Below, piece by piece: positions 38,012 through 46,760 of a DNA stretch of 64,000 bases. The notes under the pieces were generated by a model. It was not told the origin of the DNA, did no database searches, and worked only from the letters and a program-made list of their open reading frames with translations. Numbering within the stretch: position 1 is the stretch's first letter; each line of letters opens with the position of its first letter. The stretch is from Vibrio sp. CB1-14 (GTDB lineage: Bacteria > Pseudomonadota > Gammaproteobacteria > Enterobacterales > Vibrionaceae), in the NCBI RefSeq assembly GCF_040412085.2, contig NZ_CP115920.1:620001-684000 (forward strand), in the 5' to 3' direction. The position numbers and the translations under genes were made by a program.

Positions 38012-38350
38012 GTGACCAGTTGTAGTGTTGAAAATCCAGACATGTTTATCGCGACTGAGCAGCAGTTAGCCACAGAAAAAAAGCTAGCCGTACAAGCGAA
38101 GGCTTTGTCGCATCCTGCACGTATCCGAATTATCCGTATTCTGTCTGATTTAGAGCGTGCTGGTGGTTGTTTGAACAGTGACCTTGTATCGCAGTTGGGT
38201 CTTGCCCAATCAACCGTCTCTGAGCATTTACGCATACTTAAAGTGGCGGGGTTTATTAGTGCAGAATCAACACCACCGAAAGTCTGCTATCGTATTCAGC
38301 GTGATGCGTTAAACGAGTTTTCTTCGTTGACCTTATCAGCATTTGATTAG
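38012..38350 (+). CDS. arsR: Second ArsR-family repressor, upstream of acr3
   Basis: This 112-residue winged-helix repressor starts at GTG 38012 with AGGGGA upstream. DNA-binding helices lie in LVSQLGLAQSTVSEHLRILKVAG (about residues 58-80). Its cysteines are Cys4, Cys53 (GGCLNSD) and Cys92 (KVCYRI), a pattern different from the CxC of E. coli ArsR and from arsR1 in this window. It probably binds the ATCGTY-N4-GACGAT palindromes at its own promoter and at acr3. Arsenite sensing is inferred from context. Confidence 0.88.
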   Translation: MTSCSVENPDMFIATEQQLATEKKLAVQAKALSHPARIRIIRILSDLERAGGCLNSDLVSQLGLAQSTVSEHLRILKVAGFISAESTPPKVCYRIQRDALNEFSSLTLSAFD

Positions 38351-38373
38351 GCCAATTCGAATTAATAATATCA

Positions 38374-38433
38374 TTGAGTCGGCATTGCGGACTTTTATTA
38401 CCACTGAATTATCGTTATTCGACGATTAACGAT
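38374..38433 (+). promoter_or_regulatory. acr3 promoter and operator
   Basis: TTGAGT (38374-38379), a 16-base spacer and TATTAC (38396-38401) form a candidate promoter. The palindrome ATCGTT-ATTC-GACGAT (38411-38426) with an extra half-site AACGAT (38428-38433) covers the expected start of transcription. The shared operator suggests that arsR2 controls acr3 separately from its own transcript. Confidence 0.65.
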
Positions 38434-38447
38434 GTTGGAGAGTTACC

Positions 38448-39503
38448 ATGTCTCAGCTAGCCATTGAGCAACCAAAAAAATTGGGGTTTCTGGATAGATT
38501 CCTAACCTTGTGGATCTTCTTAGCTATGGGGTTCGGCGTACTATTGGGCGTCGCTTTTCCTAGCCAAATCGAAAGCTTGAATGAGTCAATGACGATTGGT
38601 AGTACCAACATACCGCTTGCTATTGGTCTTATCTTGATGATGTACCCACCGCTTGCCAAAGTGAACTACGGCTTGATGGGCAAAGTGCTGCAAGATAACC
38701 AAGCTGTTACTCTCTCATTGGTGATGAACTGGTTGGTCGGGCCAATCTTGATGTTTGTGCTCGCTCTAATCTTCCTTGGCGATGAGCCTAGCTTAATGAC
38801 AGGCGTTATCTTAATTGGCCTAGCACGCTGCATTGCTATGGTGTTGGTGTGGAATGATATTGGTGGCGGTAATAAAGAATATGGTGCAGCGTTAGTCGCT
38901 CTAAATAGTGTATTCCAAATTATCACTTATAGTTTCTTGGCATGGCTATTCATCACTGTGTTGCCACCTATATTCGGTTTTCAAGGCCAAGTGGTGGAAA
39001 TCTCGATGGGAGAGATTGCTGAGAGTGTGCTGATTTATCTTGGTATTCCATTTTTGGCTGGCTTTTTAAGCCGCAAGATCTTAGTCGCGAAAAAAGGCGA
39101 GCAGTGGTACAACGAGACGTTTATTCCGGCGGTATCACCTATCACGCTTATCGCATTGCTAGCCACCATTGTGCTGATGTTCAGTCTCAAGGGGGAAATG
39201 ATGGTTGAGCTCCCAATGCAAGTGGTTCGTGTCGCTGTTCCGTTGACTATCTATTTCTTCTTGATGTTCTTTGTGAGCTTCTTTGTGGCGAAAAAGATGG
39301 GCGTGCCATTCGATAAGAATGCGTCGATCGCTTACACCGCAACAGGAAACAATTTTGAACTGGCTATTGCTGTTGCGATTGCCGTATTTGGTTTGAACTC
39401 ACCAGAGGCGTTTGCGGGCGTGATTGGCCCCCTAATTGAAGTGCCGGTGCTGATTGCATTAGTGAACTTTACCTTAAAAATGAAGTCACGCTATAACGCG
39501 TAA
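38448..39503 (+). CDS. acr3: Arsenite efflux permease Acr3
   Basis: This 351-residue inner-membrane protein of the ACR3 family has about ten membrane spans. It pumps arsenite out by proton exchange. The family-conserved cysteine is in GLARCIAMVLVWND (Cys128), and the GNNFELAIAVAIAVFG segment is the conserved helix near the C-terminus. GGAG precedes the ATG. It takes the product of an arsenate reductase; the ArsC domain of the fusion protein is the only candidate nearby. A terminator follows. Confidence 0.94.
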   Translation: MSQLAIEQPKKLGFLDRFLTLWIFLAMGFGVLLGVAFPSQIESLNESMTIGSTNIPLAIGLILMMYPPLAKVNYGLMGKVLQDNQAVTLSLVMNWLVGPILMFVLALIFLGDEPSLMTGVILIGLARCIAMVLVWNDIGGGNKEYGAALVALNSVFQIITYSFLAWLFITVLPPIFGFQGQVVEISMGEIAESVLIYLGIPFLAGFLSRKILVAKKGEQWYNETFIPAVSPITLIALLATIVLMFSLKGEMMVELPMQVVRVAVPLTIYFFLMFFVSFFVAKKMGVPFDKNASIAYTATGNNFELAIAVAIAVFGLNSPEAFAGVIGPLIEVPVLIALVNFTLKMKSRYNA

Positions 39504-39512
39504 TGACAATAG

Positions 39513-39542
39513 AAAATGGAGCGTTTTCGCTCCATTTTTTGT
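39513..39542. terminator. Bidirectional terminator between acr3 and the GGDEF gene
   Basis: Arms AAAATGGAGC and GCTCCATTTT enclose GTTTTC and are followed by T residues on the forward strand and by TTTTC on the reverse strand. Confidence 0.88.
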
Positions 39543-39544
39543 AT

Positions 39545-40393
39545 TTAAGACGGATTTTTTGAATTGACAGAACGCTTGGTATGCTTGGATTGGTACATAG
39601 CGAGATCGGCTTTTTTTAATGTGATGCGTAAGCTGGTTTGGTAGGGGGCATAACCGATGCTGTGACAAAGCATGGGGTACTGAACAAAGTTATCTCGAAA
39701 CAATACGGAGAGCTTATCTAGCGCTTGGTTTAGCCTTGCTTCATCCTTATCGTGGGTTAAAACCACAAACTCATCACCACCATATCGAACTAAAATGTCC
39801 TGTCCGGAGAAAGCTTGGCGCAAGCAGCGTGCGAATCGCATCAATACGATGTCTCCCTCACTGTGGCCTGAACTATCGTTAACGTGTTTGAAGTTATCAA
39901 GGTCGATCACCACACAAAAACCAGAATGCCAATTCACAGAGCTAAGGTAGGCGAGGTTGTGCAGCTTGGTGAGGGGATCGGTGTACGCTTTTTTTTCCAA
40001 AAACTTTACTTCATGGTGTAAGTCGGACACATCAAAGCTGGTGGTGTAAATGTAAGGTTCGCCATCAATGTACACTTTAAACTTGAGTACATTGAAGTAA
40101 GAGACAGAATCTAGACCTTGAAACGTAAGAATTTTCGGCGCACATTGCCCCGCTTCAAGGTATTCCAAGCTGGCATCGTGGCACTCATTGAGCATATCTC
40201 CGACATTGCTTGGTACGAGTTTGGCCAATTGATTGGCATTGAGGCCTATAGGATCTGCATCAGAGTATTGGCGTAACCATGCAGTGAATCGGTCGTTTAG
40301 GTAAACGTATTGGTGCTGCGCATTGCGAATAGAAAGAAAGCCAGGGAAATGGCGAAATAGCGCCAACGCCTGTTGGTACGTCAAATCTGTCAC
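39545..40393 (-). CDS. PAS-GGDEF diguanylate cyclase
   Basis: This 282-residue soluble protein has no membrane segment. Residues about 5-125 form a PAS-like sensor (FLSIRNAQHQYVYLNDRF, YTTSFDVSDLHHEV). Residues 130-275 form a GGDEF domain (YTDPLTKLHNLAYL, RYGGDEFVV), so it probably makes cyclic di-GMP. The inhibitory RxxD site five residues before GGDEF reads SGQD, so product feedback at the I-site is likely absent. Signal sensed by the PAS domain is unknown. It has its own promoter region of about 230 bases shared with no other gene. Confidence 0.88.
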   Translation of the reverse strand: MTDLTYQQALALFRHFPGFLSIRNAQHQYVYLNDRFTAWLRQYSDADPIGLNANQLAKLVPSNVGDMLNECHDASLEYLEAGQCAPKILTFQGLDSVSYFNVLKFKVYIDGEPYIYTTSFDVSDLHHEVKFLEKKAYTDPLTKLHNLAYLSSVNWHSGFCVVIDLDNFKHVNDSSGHSEGDIVLMRFARCLRQAFSGQDILVRYGGDEFVVLTHDKDEARLNQALDKLSVLFRDNFVQYPMLCHSIGYAPYQTSLRITLKKADLAMYQSKHTKRSVNSKNPS

Positions 40394-40573
40394 TGCAAAA
40401 TCTCATCGTTTCTTTCAACCTCGAAAGCGTTTGGCTATCGGAAGTTTTTGAAAGAGTTATAGTTTTTGAGTGCTTTCTATCATGCCCTTTGCATAAGAAC
40501 TGTGATGCTTATCATTCTGTGGCCAGTTCTTGATGAAGTTCACCTCTATTCTCAGTTCTGAGACAAAGTGAAC

Positions 40574-40603
40574 ACAAAAAAAGCAGCTTTTGCTGCTTTT
40601 TAG
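40574..40603 (-). terminator. Terminator after the OlsF-like gene
   Basis: Arms AAAAAAGCAGC and GCTGCTTTTT enclose TTTT. It sits just beyond the stop of the reverse-strand gene. Confidence 0.85.
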
Positions 40604-40625
40604 GTCGTTTAGTTATCTCTACCGT

Positions 40626-42410
40626 TTAGGGCGTCGAGTGGTTGTGACGGTGAAGATAATGACAGGCATTATCGCTGCCCATATAGCGAGCGAGTGAACG
40701 TTGGGGGACTCGCCTTAAGTCGACGACAATCAATCCATCAAGAGCATTGTTAAAGTCAGGGTCGACATTGAAGCTGACAAGCTTACCGTTGAGACTAAGG
40801 TACTGTCTGAGTAATACAGGTACGCTTTTGCCTTGGTCAAGGCGAGCGATAACACGAGAGAGTAACTGCATATCAGCCAGCGCGGACAGCAACTGAGCGT
40901 TCCAGTTGGGATGAGCAGCAAGCTTGGGTGGGTTAGGGGCACTGACATGCTGTGCGCTGTCTTGGTCGTAGTGGTGTAAGGTCATGGTATCGGTGAGTAA
41001 CTGTCTTGCGACATCGCTATAGTCACTACTGATACTGACCGGACCAAACAGGTGAGTATAGTCTGGGTGGCGATGCACAAACTCAGCGATACCTTTCCAA
41101 AGCAGTAACAGTGCGCTCATGCTCTTTTGATACTCTTCGGCAATCACGCTGCGACCCATTTCAATCGATTTGCCCATAGTAGCCAAAAAGGGGTGTTCAT
41201 AGTCAAAAAGAGTGCGCGAATAAAGGCCTTGAATGCCGTGCTTCTCCAGCAATGTATCAACCAGACCAAGACGGTAAGCCCCCACTAATTTATTGTTCGC
41301 TTTGTCCCAAATAAATAGGTGTTGGTAGTCCTTATCAAAGTGGTCGATATCCAGTGCTTGCCCAGTCCCTTCGCCTACCAAACGGAAGTTGTGTTCTCGC
41401 ATGCGACCAATCTCATGCATCAAGGCTGGAATATGCTCCATGGTCGTGCAGTAGACATCAAACTCACCGCTAGAGAGTAAGTGGTGCTGCGATGGTAACT
41501 GGTTGATATCGTTCAGCAGTTCGCTTAAAGGTAGAGCCGAGGCAACCGGCTCTGGGTGTGTTAGTGATGACGATTGAGTATTCGGGTTCGTCTCTGCTGG
41601 TATTTGGCTTTGCTGTTTGCCCAGTAGGTAAGTATTGAGACGAAGGTAGTTCACCAACTGACGATTATCTAAGGTATTGACCTCTTTGAACTTGATTACT
41701 TCGCCGATAGAGATGCTTATGGGGCGATTTTTCTTGTTCAGCAGTTCACGGCCGAGCATGGCTGTTCGAAGCATTGGATGAACCTTACCCGCCAGATAAA
41801 AACGCTTGGAGTTAAGGCCGCCAATGTGCACTGGGACGGTCAGTGCTTTGTATTTCTTAATAAGCGTACTGACCGAGCGGCTCCACTCTTTATCTTCGAG
41901 GCAAAGTGCTTTGCTATCGACCAGTTGCGAGACTTCACCCGCCGGGAACACCAATAGTGCGCCGCCCTCTTCAAGGTGATGATTGGCTTGGCGTAATGCA
42001 CGGGTATTGGACTTGTGTGCATTGGCGCCATCAAATACGTCAACGCCAATAAACAAGGGTTCTAGTTCAGGAACCAGTTTTAGAAACTCATTGGCTAGGA
42101 TCTTCACATCTTTGCGCCGTTGCAACAGAAGCTCAGCCAGTATCACACCCTCAACGCAGCCTAGCGGGTGATTAGCGACAATGAGGGTCGCGCCCGTTTG
42201 AGGCAGGTTATCTCGACTTCCAGTAACAATGTGATAGTCAATGCCCAAGATCTCGAGTGCAAAGCGAAGAAAACGCTCGGTATCACAACCTGGTGGACGC
42301 TGTGCATATAAGTGGTCTAATACAGAAAGGCCGGTTGCCCACTCGGCAACATTTTCTGCAATGCCCAGTGGGGTTTTTCTCGGTAAGCGAAACGGGCTGG
42401 TGGTATCCAT
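40626..42410 (-). CDS. olsF: Bifunctional ornithine lipid synthase, OlsF-like
   Basis: This 594-residue protein joins two acyltransferases. The N-terminal half (residues about 60-265) is a PlsC-like O-acyltransferase with the NHPLGCVEG motif at His81 and VFPAGEVS. The C-terminal half (about 320-580) is a GNAT-like domain of the OlsB/hemolysin-related family (EHNFRLVGEGTGQALDIDHFD, LVGAYRLG, SIEMGRSVI). This order matches OlsF, which makes phosphorus-free ornithine lipids and is used under phosphate limitation in several gammaproteobacteria. It is often annotated as hemolysin. No Pho box was identified. Confidence 0.75.
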   Translation of the reverse strand: MDTTSPFRLPRKTPLGIAENVAEWATGLSVLDHLYAQRPPGCDTERFLRFALEILGIDYHIVTGSRDNLPQTGATLIVANHPLGCVEGVILAELLLQRRKDVKILANEFLKLVPELEPLFIGVDVFDGANAHKSNTRALRQANHHLEEGGALLVFPAGEVSQLVDSKALCLEDKEWSRSVSTLIKKYKALTVPVHIGGLNSKRFYLAGKVHPMLRTAMLGRELLNKKNRPISISIGEVIKFKEVNTLDNRQLVNYLRLNTYLLGKQQSQIPAETNPNTQSSSLTHPEPVASALPLSELLNDINQLPSQHHLLSSGEFDVYCTTMEHIPALMHEIGRMREHNFRLVGEGTGQALDIDHFDKDYQHLFIWDKANNKLVGAYRLGLVDTLLEKHGIQGLYSRTLFDYEHPFLATMGKSIEMGRSVIAEEYQKSMSALLLLWKGIAEFVHRHPDYTHLFGPVSISSDYSDVARQLLTDTMTLHHYDQDSAQHVSAPNPPKLAAHPNWNAQLLSALADMQLLSRVIARLDQGKSVPVLLRQYLSLNGKLVSFNVDPDFNNALDGLIVVDLRRVPQRSLARYMGSDNACHYLHRHNHSTP

Positions 42411-42542
42411 AGCAACCTCTAAACAATTTCCATGTAGTGTCGTTAAGAGGGTATGACGTCTATATGTCAGAATTGCGTAGCCTAGATGGAAGATGGATGA
42501 CGTATTGATGTCAAACGGGTGACGAGGTGAACAATAAGCAAT

Positions 42543-42570
42543 AAAAAAGAGCGCCGTAGCGCTCTTTGTA
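42543..42570 (-). terminator. Terminator after the TonB-dependent receptor gene
   Basis: Arms AAAGAGCGC and GCGCTCTTT enclose CGTA; on the reverse strand they are followed by TTTTAT. Confidence 0.82.
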
Positions 42571-42584
42571 TAAGAAAGGGATAG

Positions 42585-44693
42585 TTAGAATGAAGCGTTG
42601 ACTGACAGTTTAAAGCGGCGCTCATTGCCATAGTGCACATCCGTAACGACACCGTGGCTGGTGCTGCCACCCGTGCCTGATACATATTCGGTATCAAACA
42701 GGTTTTCGATGTTGAAGCGGAAATCCCAAGTTACATAGTCGCTGCTGATTTTGTGCGATGCACCGGTATCAACGCGGGTGTAACCATCAAGTGTGACGGT
42801 GTTTGCGTTATCTGCCCAGCGCTCACCTTGATAGAACAAGCCGATATTAAATGCCGTTGCGTCAGTAAATGCGTAGCGTGTCCAAACGGAACCAGACCAC
42901 TCAGGTACGTTTGCTGGTGTCTTATCTTGATATAAGTCGTGCTGGTCGTACTTAGCATCTAGGTACATGGCAGATGTCATCACAAACCAGCTATCAGATA
43001 GCTGACCTTGCGCGCCAGCTTCAGCGCCGCGGTGGTGTTGATTACCATTTTGCGTAGTGAAGCCATTCTCTTCGATACTGATGTTACGTTTTTCGATATC
43101 AAAAAGCGCACCTGTTAGCAGTAAGCGGTTATCCAAAAGCTCCCACTTTGTTCCCAGTTCGTACTGGCGGCTCTTTTCTGGTGTACGCTCAGTAATTGAC
43201 CCATCATCATTGACAACATTGTCCACCGGATTGAAGCTTTCTGAGTAGTTGGCATAAATGCTGCCTGAATAGCTTGGATGATAAATCACGCCGAATTTTG
43301 GTGAGAAAGCTTGGCTGTCGTTCGCGCCATTCACGGTGTCACCGTTACTATTCGTACCATCTTCGAAGTACTGATCGTAGCGGCCACCCACAAGCGCTTG
43401 CCACTGGTCGTTGAAAGTAATCAGATCTTGCGCATAGATACCGTAGAAGTGGTTGCTACTTTCGTAGGCAGTATCGTCATTGTGATAGTCTAGACCCGGA
43501 TTCTTAGGAGATTCGCCTGGGTTGACATTGATAGTACTGCCTCTAACGAGTAGCTGGGTGTACTCATAGAATTGGCCGTTAGCACCAAATAGCACTTGAT
43601 GATCGACACCAAGTGCCGAGAAGTCGCCGTGTAAGTCAGCATGGAACGCTTGAGTTTTCCACGTATCATGACGGTCAAACGGACTCATTGTGTAGCTGCC
43701 ATCGACGATGGTTTGAGCCGTCGGTTTTGGGCTAGAGTCATAGCGGTGACGCTTCATATGCTGTGAGTTATAACTGAAGTTAGCGCGCCATTGTGAGTTG
43801 ATGTACACATCAAGATCAGCACCCCAGTTTTCCACATCGTTGTTGATGAATGACCAAGAGGCATCGCGGATCGTATCGCGATCGCTAATTCGGTTGCCTT
43901 GCATGTCTAGCCAAGAACCCGTGTCCAGCGGCGCGTTGTCGTTGGTCTTTTCATAGTTAACAGATAATAGACCCCAGTCAGACAGATCCGCTTCAATCAC
44001 ACCATAGCCTAGGAAGCGATCTCGCTCGCGCTGTTCCCCATTAGCATATTGACGAGATTCCACAGCGTCTTGTTTCACCAGCACAGTACGACCTCTCAAT
44101 GTGCCAGATTCATTAAGCGCACCAGAAGCGTCAATGTGATAGCGAGTGCTACCAAGGTGGTCGATATCGGTACCAACATTGACTTGTGGTGTCGCGGTTG
44201 GCTTTTTAGACACCATGTTGATCATGCCACCAGGCGCCGAGTTACCGTAAAGAAGGCTCGATGGTCCTTTAACGACCTCGATACGATCTAAGGTCTCAAT
44301 CGGCAGCATGTAATGAGTAAAGAGTGAGTGACCGTTTCTTAGATAGCCGTTGGTTGATGAGAGCTCAAAGCCGCGCAGATAAAATACTTCGCGATTCCAC
44401 TTTTGAGAGCCCGCATTGACACTGGCGTCGTTTTGCAGCGCTTCACCTAATGTGGTGGCCAGCTGTTCATCGAGCACAATTTCAGGAATGACGTTAACCG
44501 ACTGTGGGGTTTCTAGCATGGTAGTATCGGTGCGCATAGCGCCGCTTGCACTGTCAACTTTATAGTCGTCGAAGCTTTGGGCGTGTATTACCAAGGTTTC
44601 GTCAGTTTTTGTTGGTTCTGATTGGGCAAATACCGGAGAAGTATTGAGTGCAAGTACCACTGCACTGCAAAGTGTGGTCACTTTGAAATTCAT
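42585..44693 (-). CDS. TonB-dependent siderophore receptor
   Basis: This 702-residue outer-membrane beta-barrel has a signal peptide (MNFKVTTLCSAVVLALNTSPVFA), a TonB box-like ETLVIHA near residue 33, a plug domain (residues about 55-170: ETPQSVNVIPEIVLDEQ, RIEVVKGPSSLLYGNSAPGG) and a barrel ending in LSVNASF with a C-terminal Phe. It matches the ferrichrome/ferrioxamine-type siderophore receptor family. Specificity cannot be set. No siderophore biosynthesis or ABC importer genes are adjacent, so it may take up a foreign siderophore. Confidence 0.9.
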   Translation of the reverse strand: MNFKVTTLCSAVVLALNTSPVFAQSEPTKTDETLVIHAQSFDDYKVDSASGAMRTDTTMLETPQSVNVIPEIVLDEQLATTLGEALQNDASVNAGSQKWNREVFYLRGFELSSTNGYLRNGHSLFTHYMLPIETLDRIEVVKGPSSLLYGNSAPGGMINMVSKKPTATPQVNVGTDIDHLGSTRYHIDASGALNESGTLRGRTVLVKQDAVESRQYANGEQRERDRFLGYGVIEADLSDWGLLSVNYEKTNDNAPLDTGSWLDMQGNRISDRDTIRDASWSFINNDVENWGADLDVYINSQWRANFSYNSQHMKRHRYDSSPKPTAQTIVDGSYTMSPFDRHDTWKTQAFHADLHGDFSALGVDHQVLFGANGQFYEYTQLLVRGSTINVNPGESPKNPGLDYHNDDTAYESSNHFYGIYAQDLITFNDQWQALVGGRYDQYFEDGTNSNGDTVNGANDSQAFSPKFGVIYHPSYSGSIYANYSESFNPVDNVVNDDGSITERTPEKSRQYELGTKWELLDNRLLLTGALFDIEKRNISIEENGFTTQNGNQHHRGAEAGAQGQLSDSWFVMTSAMYLDAKYDQHDLYQDKTPANVPEWSGSVWTRYAFTDATAFNIGLFYQGERWADNANTVTLDGYTRVDTGASHKISSDYVTWDFRFNIENLFDTEYVSGTGGSTSHGVVTDVHYGNERRFKLSVNASF

Positions 44694-44789
44694 TGGGGCT
44701 ATCCTAGCTCGATTATCCGAGACAATTGTTTTTGTTATTAGCAGAATGAACCTGAAGTAGGTCTACGATTGAACTGCGAAATGAATGCT

Positions 44790-44808
44790 AATGCGATTTA
44801 TTATTATT
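44790..44808 (-). promoter_or_regulatory. Weak Fur-box candidate upstream of the siderophore receptor
   Basis: On the reverse strand AATAATAATAAATCGCATT matches the 19-base Fur consensus at about 11 positions. It lies within the AT-rich upstream region of an iron-uptake gene. Context supports iron regulation; the match itself is weak. Confidence 0.3.
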
Positions 44809-44920
44809 TGCAATTGTAATAAATGTAAGCATTTGTATCTTTTGTAGGTACAAGGGATTGATTGCATATAAGTGGTAGATAGGGTGTAATTATCTTGTTG
44901 TAATTAAGGAGGTTCTATCA

Positions 44921-45571
44921 ATGGAATGGGGACAAGAACAACAAAAACAGAGCTACCGTTTCTTGCAGCCGGGAATGAAACTTACCTTGTCTTCGGTGAG
45001 TGATTCACACATCAAAGGTGTGGCTGTTAACTTGCTTGGCTACAAAATTGATGAGTTTATTGTCGTTGATACCTCAGGACTGACTCCGGATGTGCAGCAG
45101 CAAATCAATGACGGTGAGTTTGTGGTGCGTGGACTCTCAGATACCAGTTTTGGTCACGTTATCGCGTTTCGCTGCCATGCTCTTTCCAGTTCAGAATTAC
45201 CTTGCAGTCACCTGTTCCTATCGTCTCCGGCAGAGTTTGTATCCAAGCCGATCCGCGAGCATTCTCGTTACAAACTCTCTATGCCTTGCACGGTGTCTTA
45301 TGGTCAATCCAGCATTGAAGGTAAAATTGTCGATTTCTCGCTGGCTGGATGTGGAGTTTATCTAGAACAAGCTCACGACTTTTGTAAGGGGCTCGATGTG
45401 AAAGTGGAGTCGACACTGAATCAGTTTCTGCCTGCGGGGATGGTGTGTGAGGTGGTAACGGTGCGAAAGCAGGGTCGTGGGAGTCTGCTGGGTATCCAGT
45501 TTAACCAGCAAGTGCTGATGTCGAACCGTTTAAAGACCACCTTAGCGGAACAGTCCCTCGCGGTTTCCTAG
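44921..45571 (+). CDS. PilZ-domain cyclic di-GMP binding protein
   Basis: This 216-residue cytoplasmic protein has an N-terminal domain resembling the YcgR/PilZN region (residues about 15-105) and a PilZ domain with the two ligand motifs: RxxxR at Arg112/Arg116 (REHSR) and D-x-S-x2-G at 138-143 (DFSLAG). It should bind cyclic di-GMP. Downstream effect (motility, adhesion) is not readable. It has a full AAGGAGG ribosome site. A GGDEF gene is 4.5 kb away. Confidence 0.85.
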   Translation: MEWGQEQQKQSYRFLQPGMKLTLSSVSDSHIKGVAVNLLGYKIDEFIVVDTSGLTPDVQQQINDGEFVVRGLSDTSFGHVIAFRCHALSSSELPCSHLFLSSPAEFVSKPIREHSRYKLSMPCTVSYGQSSIEGKIVDFSLAGCGVYLEQAHDFCKGLDVKVESTLNQFLPAGMVCEVVTVRKQGRGSLLGIQFNQQVLMSNRLKTTLAEQSLAVS

Positions 45572-45771
45572 TACAAACTTCATTTCAGAGAAGCGCTGCT
45601 ACGCTCGCGAAAGTGCGCTAAACGTCAAGCCAGTGGTATGCGCTCGTCAAGATTAAGCTAGTGGGTGCTCACTTTTGTACCTAGGATGCAACAATGCTTT
45701 TTCTTCGCTTATTTCAAGGTGTAAACTGTGCTATATAAAGAGCAGAATTTCTCAATGGAATGTTCCGACTT

Positions 45772-46053
45772 ATGCGTATCTTCACTCTTGTGCTGCTAAT
45801 GGTTTTTTCTTGGCTTCAATACACCCTCTGGTTTGGAAAAAATGGCATTGTTGATTTCCAACAAGTGGATACAGAAATCCAAGTACAGCAACAAGTTAAT
45901 GGCAACTTACAAACCCGCAACGATGAAATGTTTGCTGAGATTGACGATCTTAGACAAGGGTTGGATGCCATTGAAGAGCGAGCGCGACATGAGCTAGGAA
46001 TGATTCAACAAGGAGAAACCTTCTACCGAATCATAGGTGAGGATAACCAATGA
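45772..46053 (+). CDS. ftsB: Cell division protein FtsB
   Basis: This 93-residue bitopic protein forms the FtsQBL divisome complex. It has an N-terminal membrane span ([19 protein letters not shown]) and a periplasmic coiled coil (residues about 30-70) followed by [20 protein letters not shown] chose ATG 45772 by alignment with E. coli FtsB; an ATG four codons upstream (45760) is also possible. ispD begins before its stop (4-base overlap). The usual upstream neighbour eno is absent; a PilZ gene lies there instead. Confidence 0.93.
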   Translation: MRIFTLVLLMVFSWLQYTLWFGKNGIVDFQQVDTEIQVQQQVNGNLQTRNDEMFAEIDDLRQGLDAIEERARHELGMIQQGETFYRIIGEDNQ

Positions 46054-46760
46054 TCCCTGAGCATCATCCTATTATTGCTATCGTGCCTGCCGCAGGTGTT
46101 GGTAGCCGCATGCAAGCGGATATTCCCAAGCAATATCTCAAAATCCATGAACAAACCATTCTTGAGCACACCATAGAGCGCTTGCTGGCGCATCGAAGTA
46201 TCGATAGCGTCATCGTAGCGATCAGTGATGGCGACCCATACTTTGAAGGTTTATCGTTTATCTCAGATAAGCCTGTTGTACGGGTCTTGGGAGGTGGTGA
46301 GCGGGCAGACTCAGTGCTGTCGGCCATTGAGTACGTCAAACAGCGTATTCCTAATGCGTGGTGCTTGGTTCATGATGCGGCAAGGCCGTGCATTACCCAT
46401 GAAGATATTAGCAAACTCATCTACGAAGTAAGCACTCACCCAGTTGGTGGTATACTCGCAGCCCCGGTGAAAGACACGATGAAGCGCGCTAACGATGCAC
46501 AAGGTATCGATCATACTGTCGATAGAGCAGGTCTTTGGCATGCGCTAACCCCACAGATGTTTAAAGTAGAGTTGTTGCATAGTGCGCTCAGTGATGCGTT
46601 AGCCGAAGGGGTCACTATCACTGATGAAGCATCAGCGGTCGAGTGGACAGGTTTGTCCCCACTGTTGGTTGAAGGGCGCAGCGACAACATTAAAATTACT
46701 CGTCCAGAGGATCTCGCTCTGGCGGAGTTTTATCTCAAAAATAAGGAATTAGAACAATGA
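46050..46760 (+). CDS. ispD: 2-C-methyl-D-erythritol 4-phosphate cytidylyltransferase
   Basis: This 236-residue enzyme performs the third step of the MEP isoprenoid pathway, coupling MEP to CMP. It has the CTP-binding loop [18 protein letters not shown] (residues about 12-28), HDAARPCI and the ISPD signature around [13 protein letters not shown]. It overlaps ftsB and ispF by four bases each, so the three are translationally coupled. Confidence 0.96.
   Translation: MIPEHHPIIAIVPAAGVGSRMQADIPKQYLKIHEQTILEHTIERLLAHRSIDSVIVAISDGDPYFEGLSFISDKPVVRVLGGGERADSVLSAIEYVKQRIPNAWCLVHDAARPCITHEDISKLIYEVSTHPVGGILAAPVKDTMKRANDAQGIDHTVDRAGLWHALTPQMFKVELLHSALSDALAEGVTITDEASAVEWTGLSPLLVEGRSDNIKITRPEDLALAEFYLKNKELEQ

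Noticed and set aside
33738..39544. Recently inserted mobile island boundaries around the arsenic genes
   Set aside because: I found no integrase, transposase, direct repeats or tRNA at the edges, and no evident difference in base composition by eye. Horizontal origin remains possible but is not supported directly.
44694..44920. A second regulator or siderophore gene upstream of the TonB-dependent receptor
   Set aside because: The 227-base gap holds only AT-rich promoter sequence and no open frame with a start and ribosome site.
45572..45771. Small RNA or repeat element between the PilZ gene and ftsB
   Set aside because: I saw no stable hairpin followed by T residues, no repeat copies and no tRNA-like structure; it is best treated as the ftsB promoter region.
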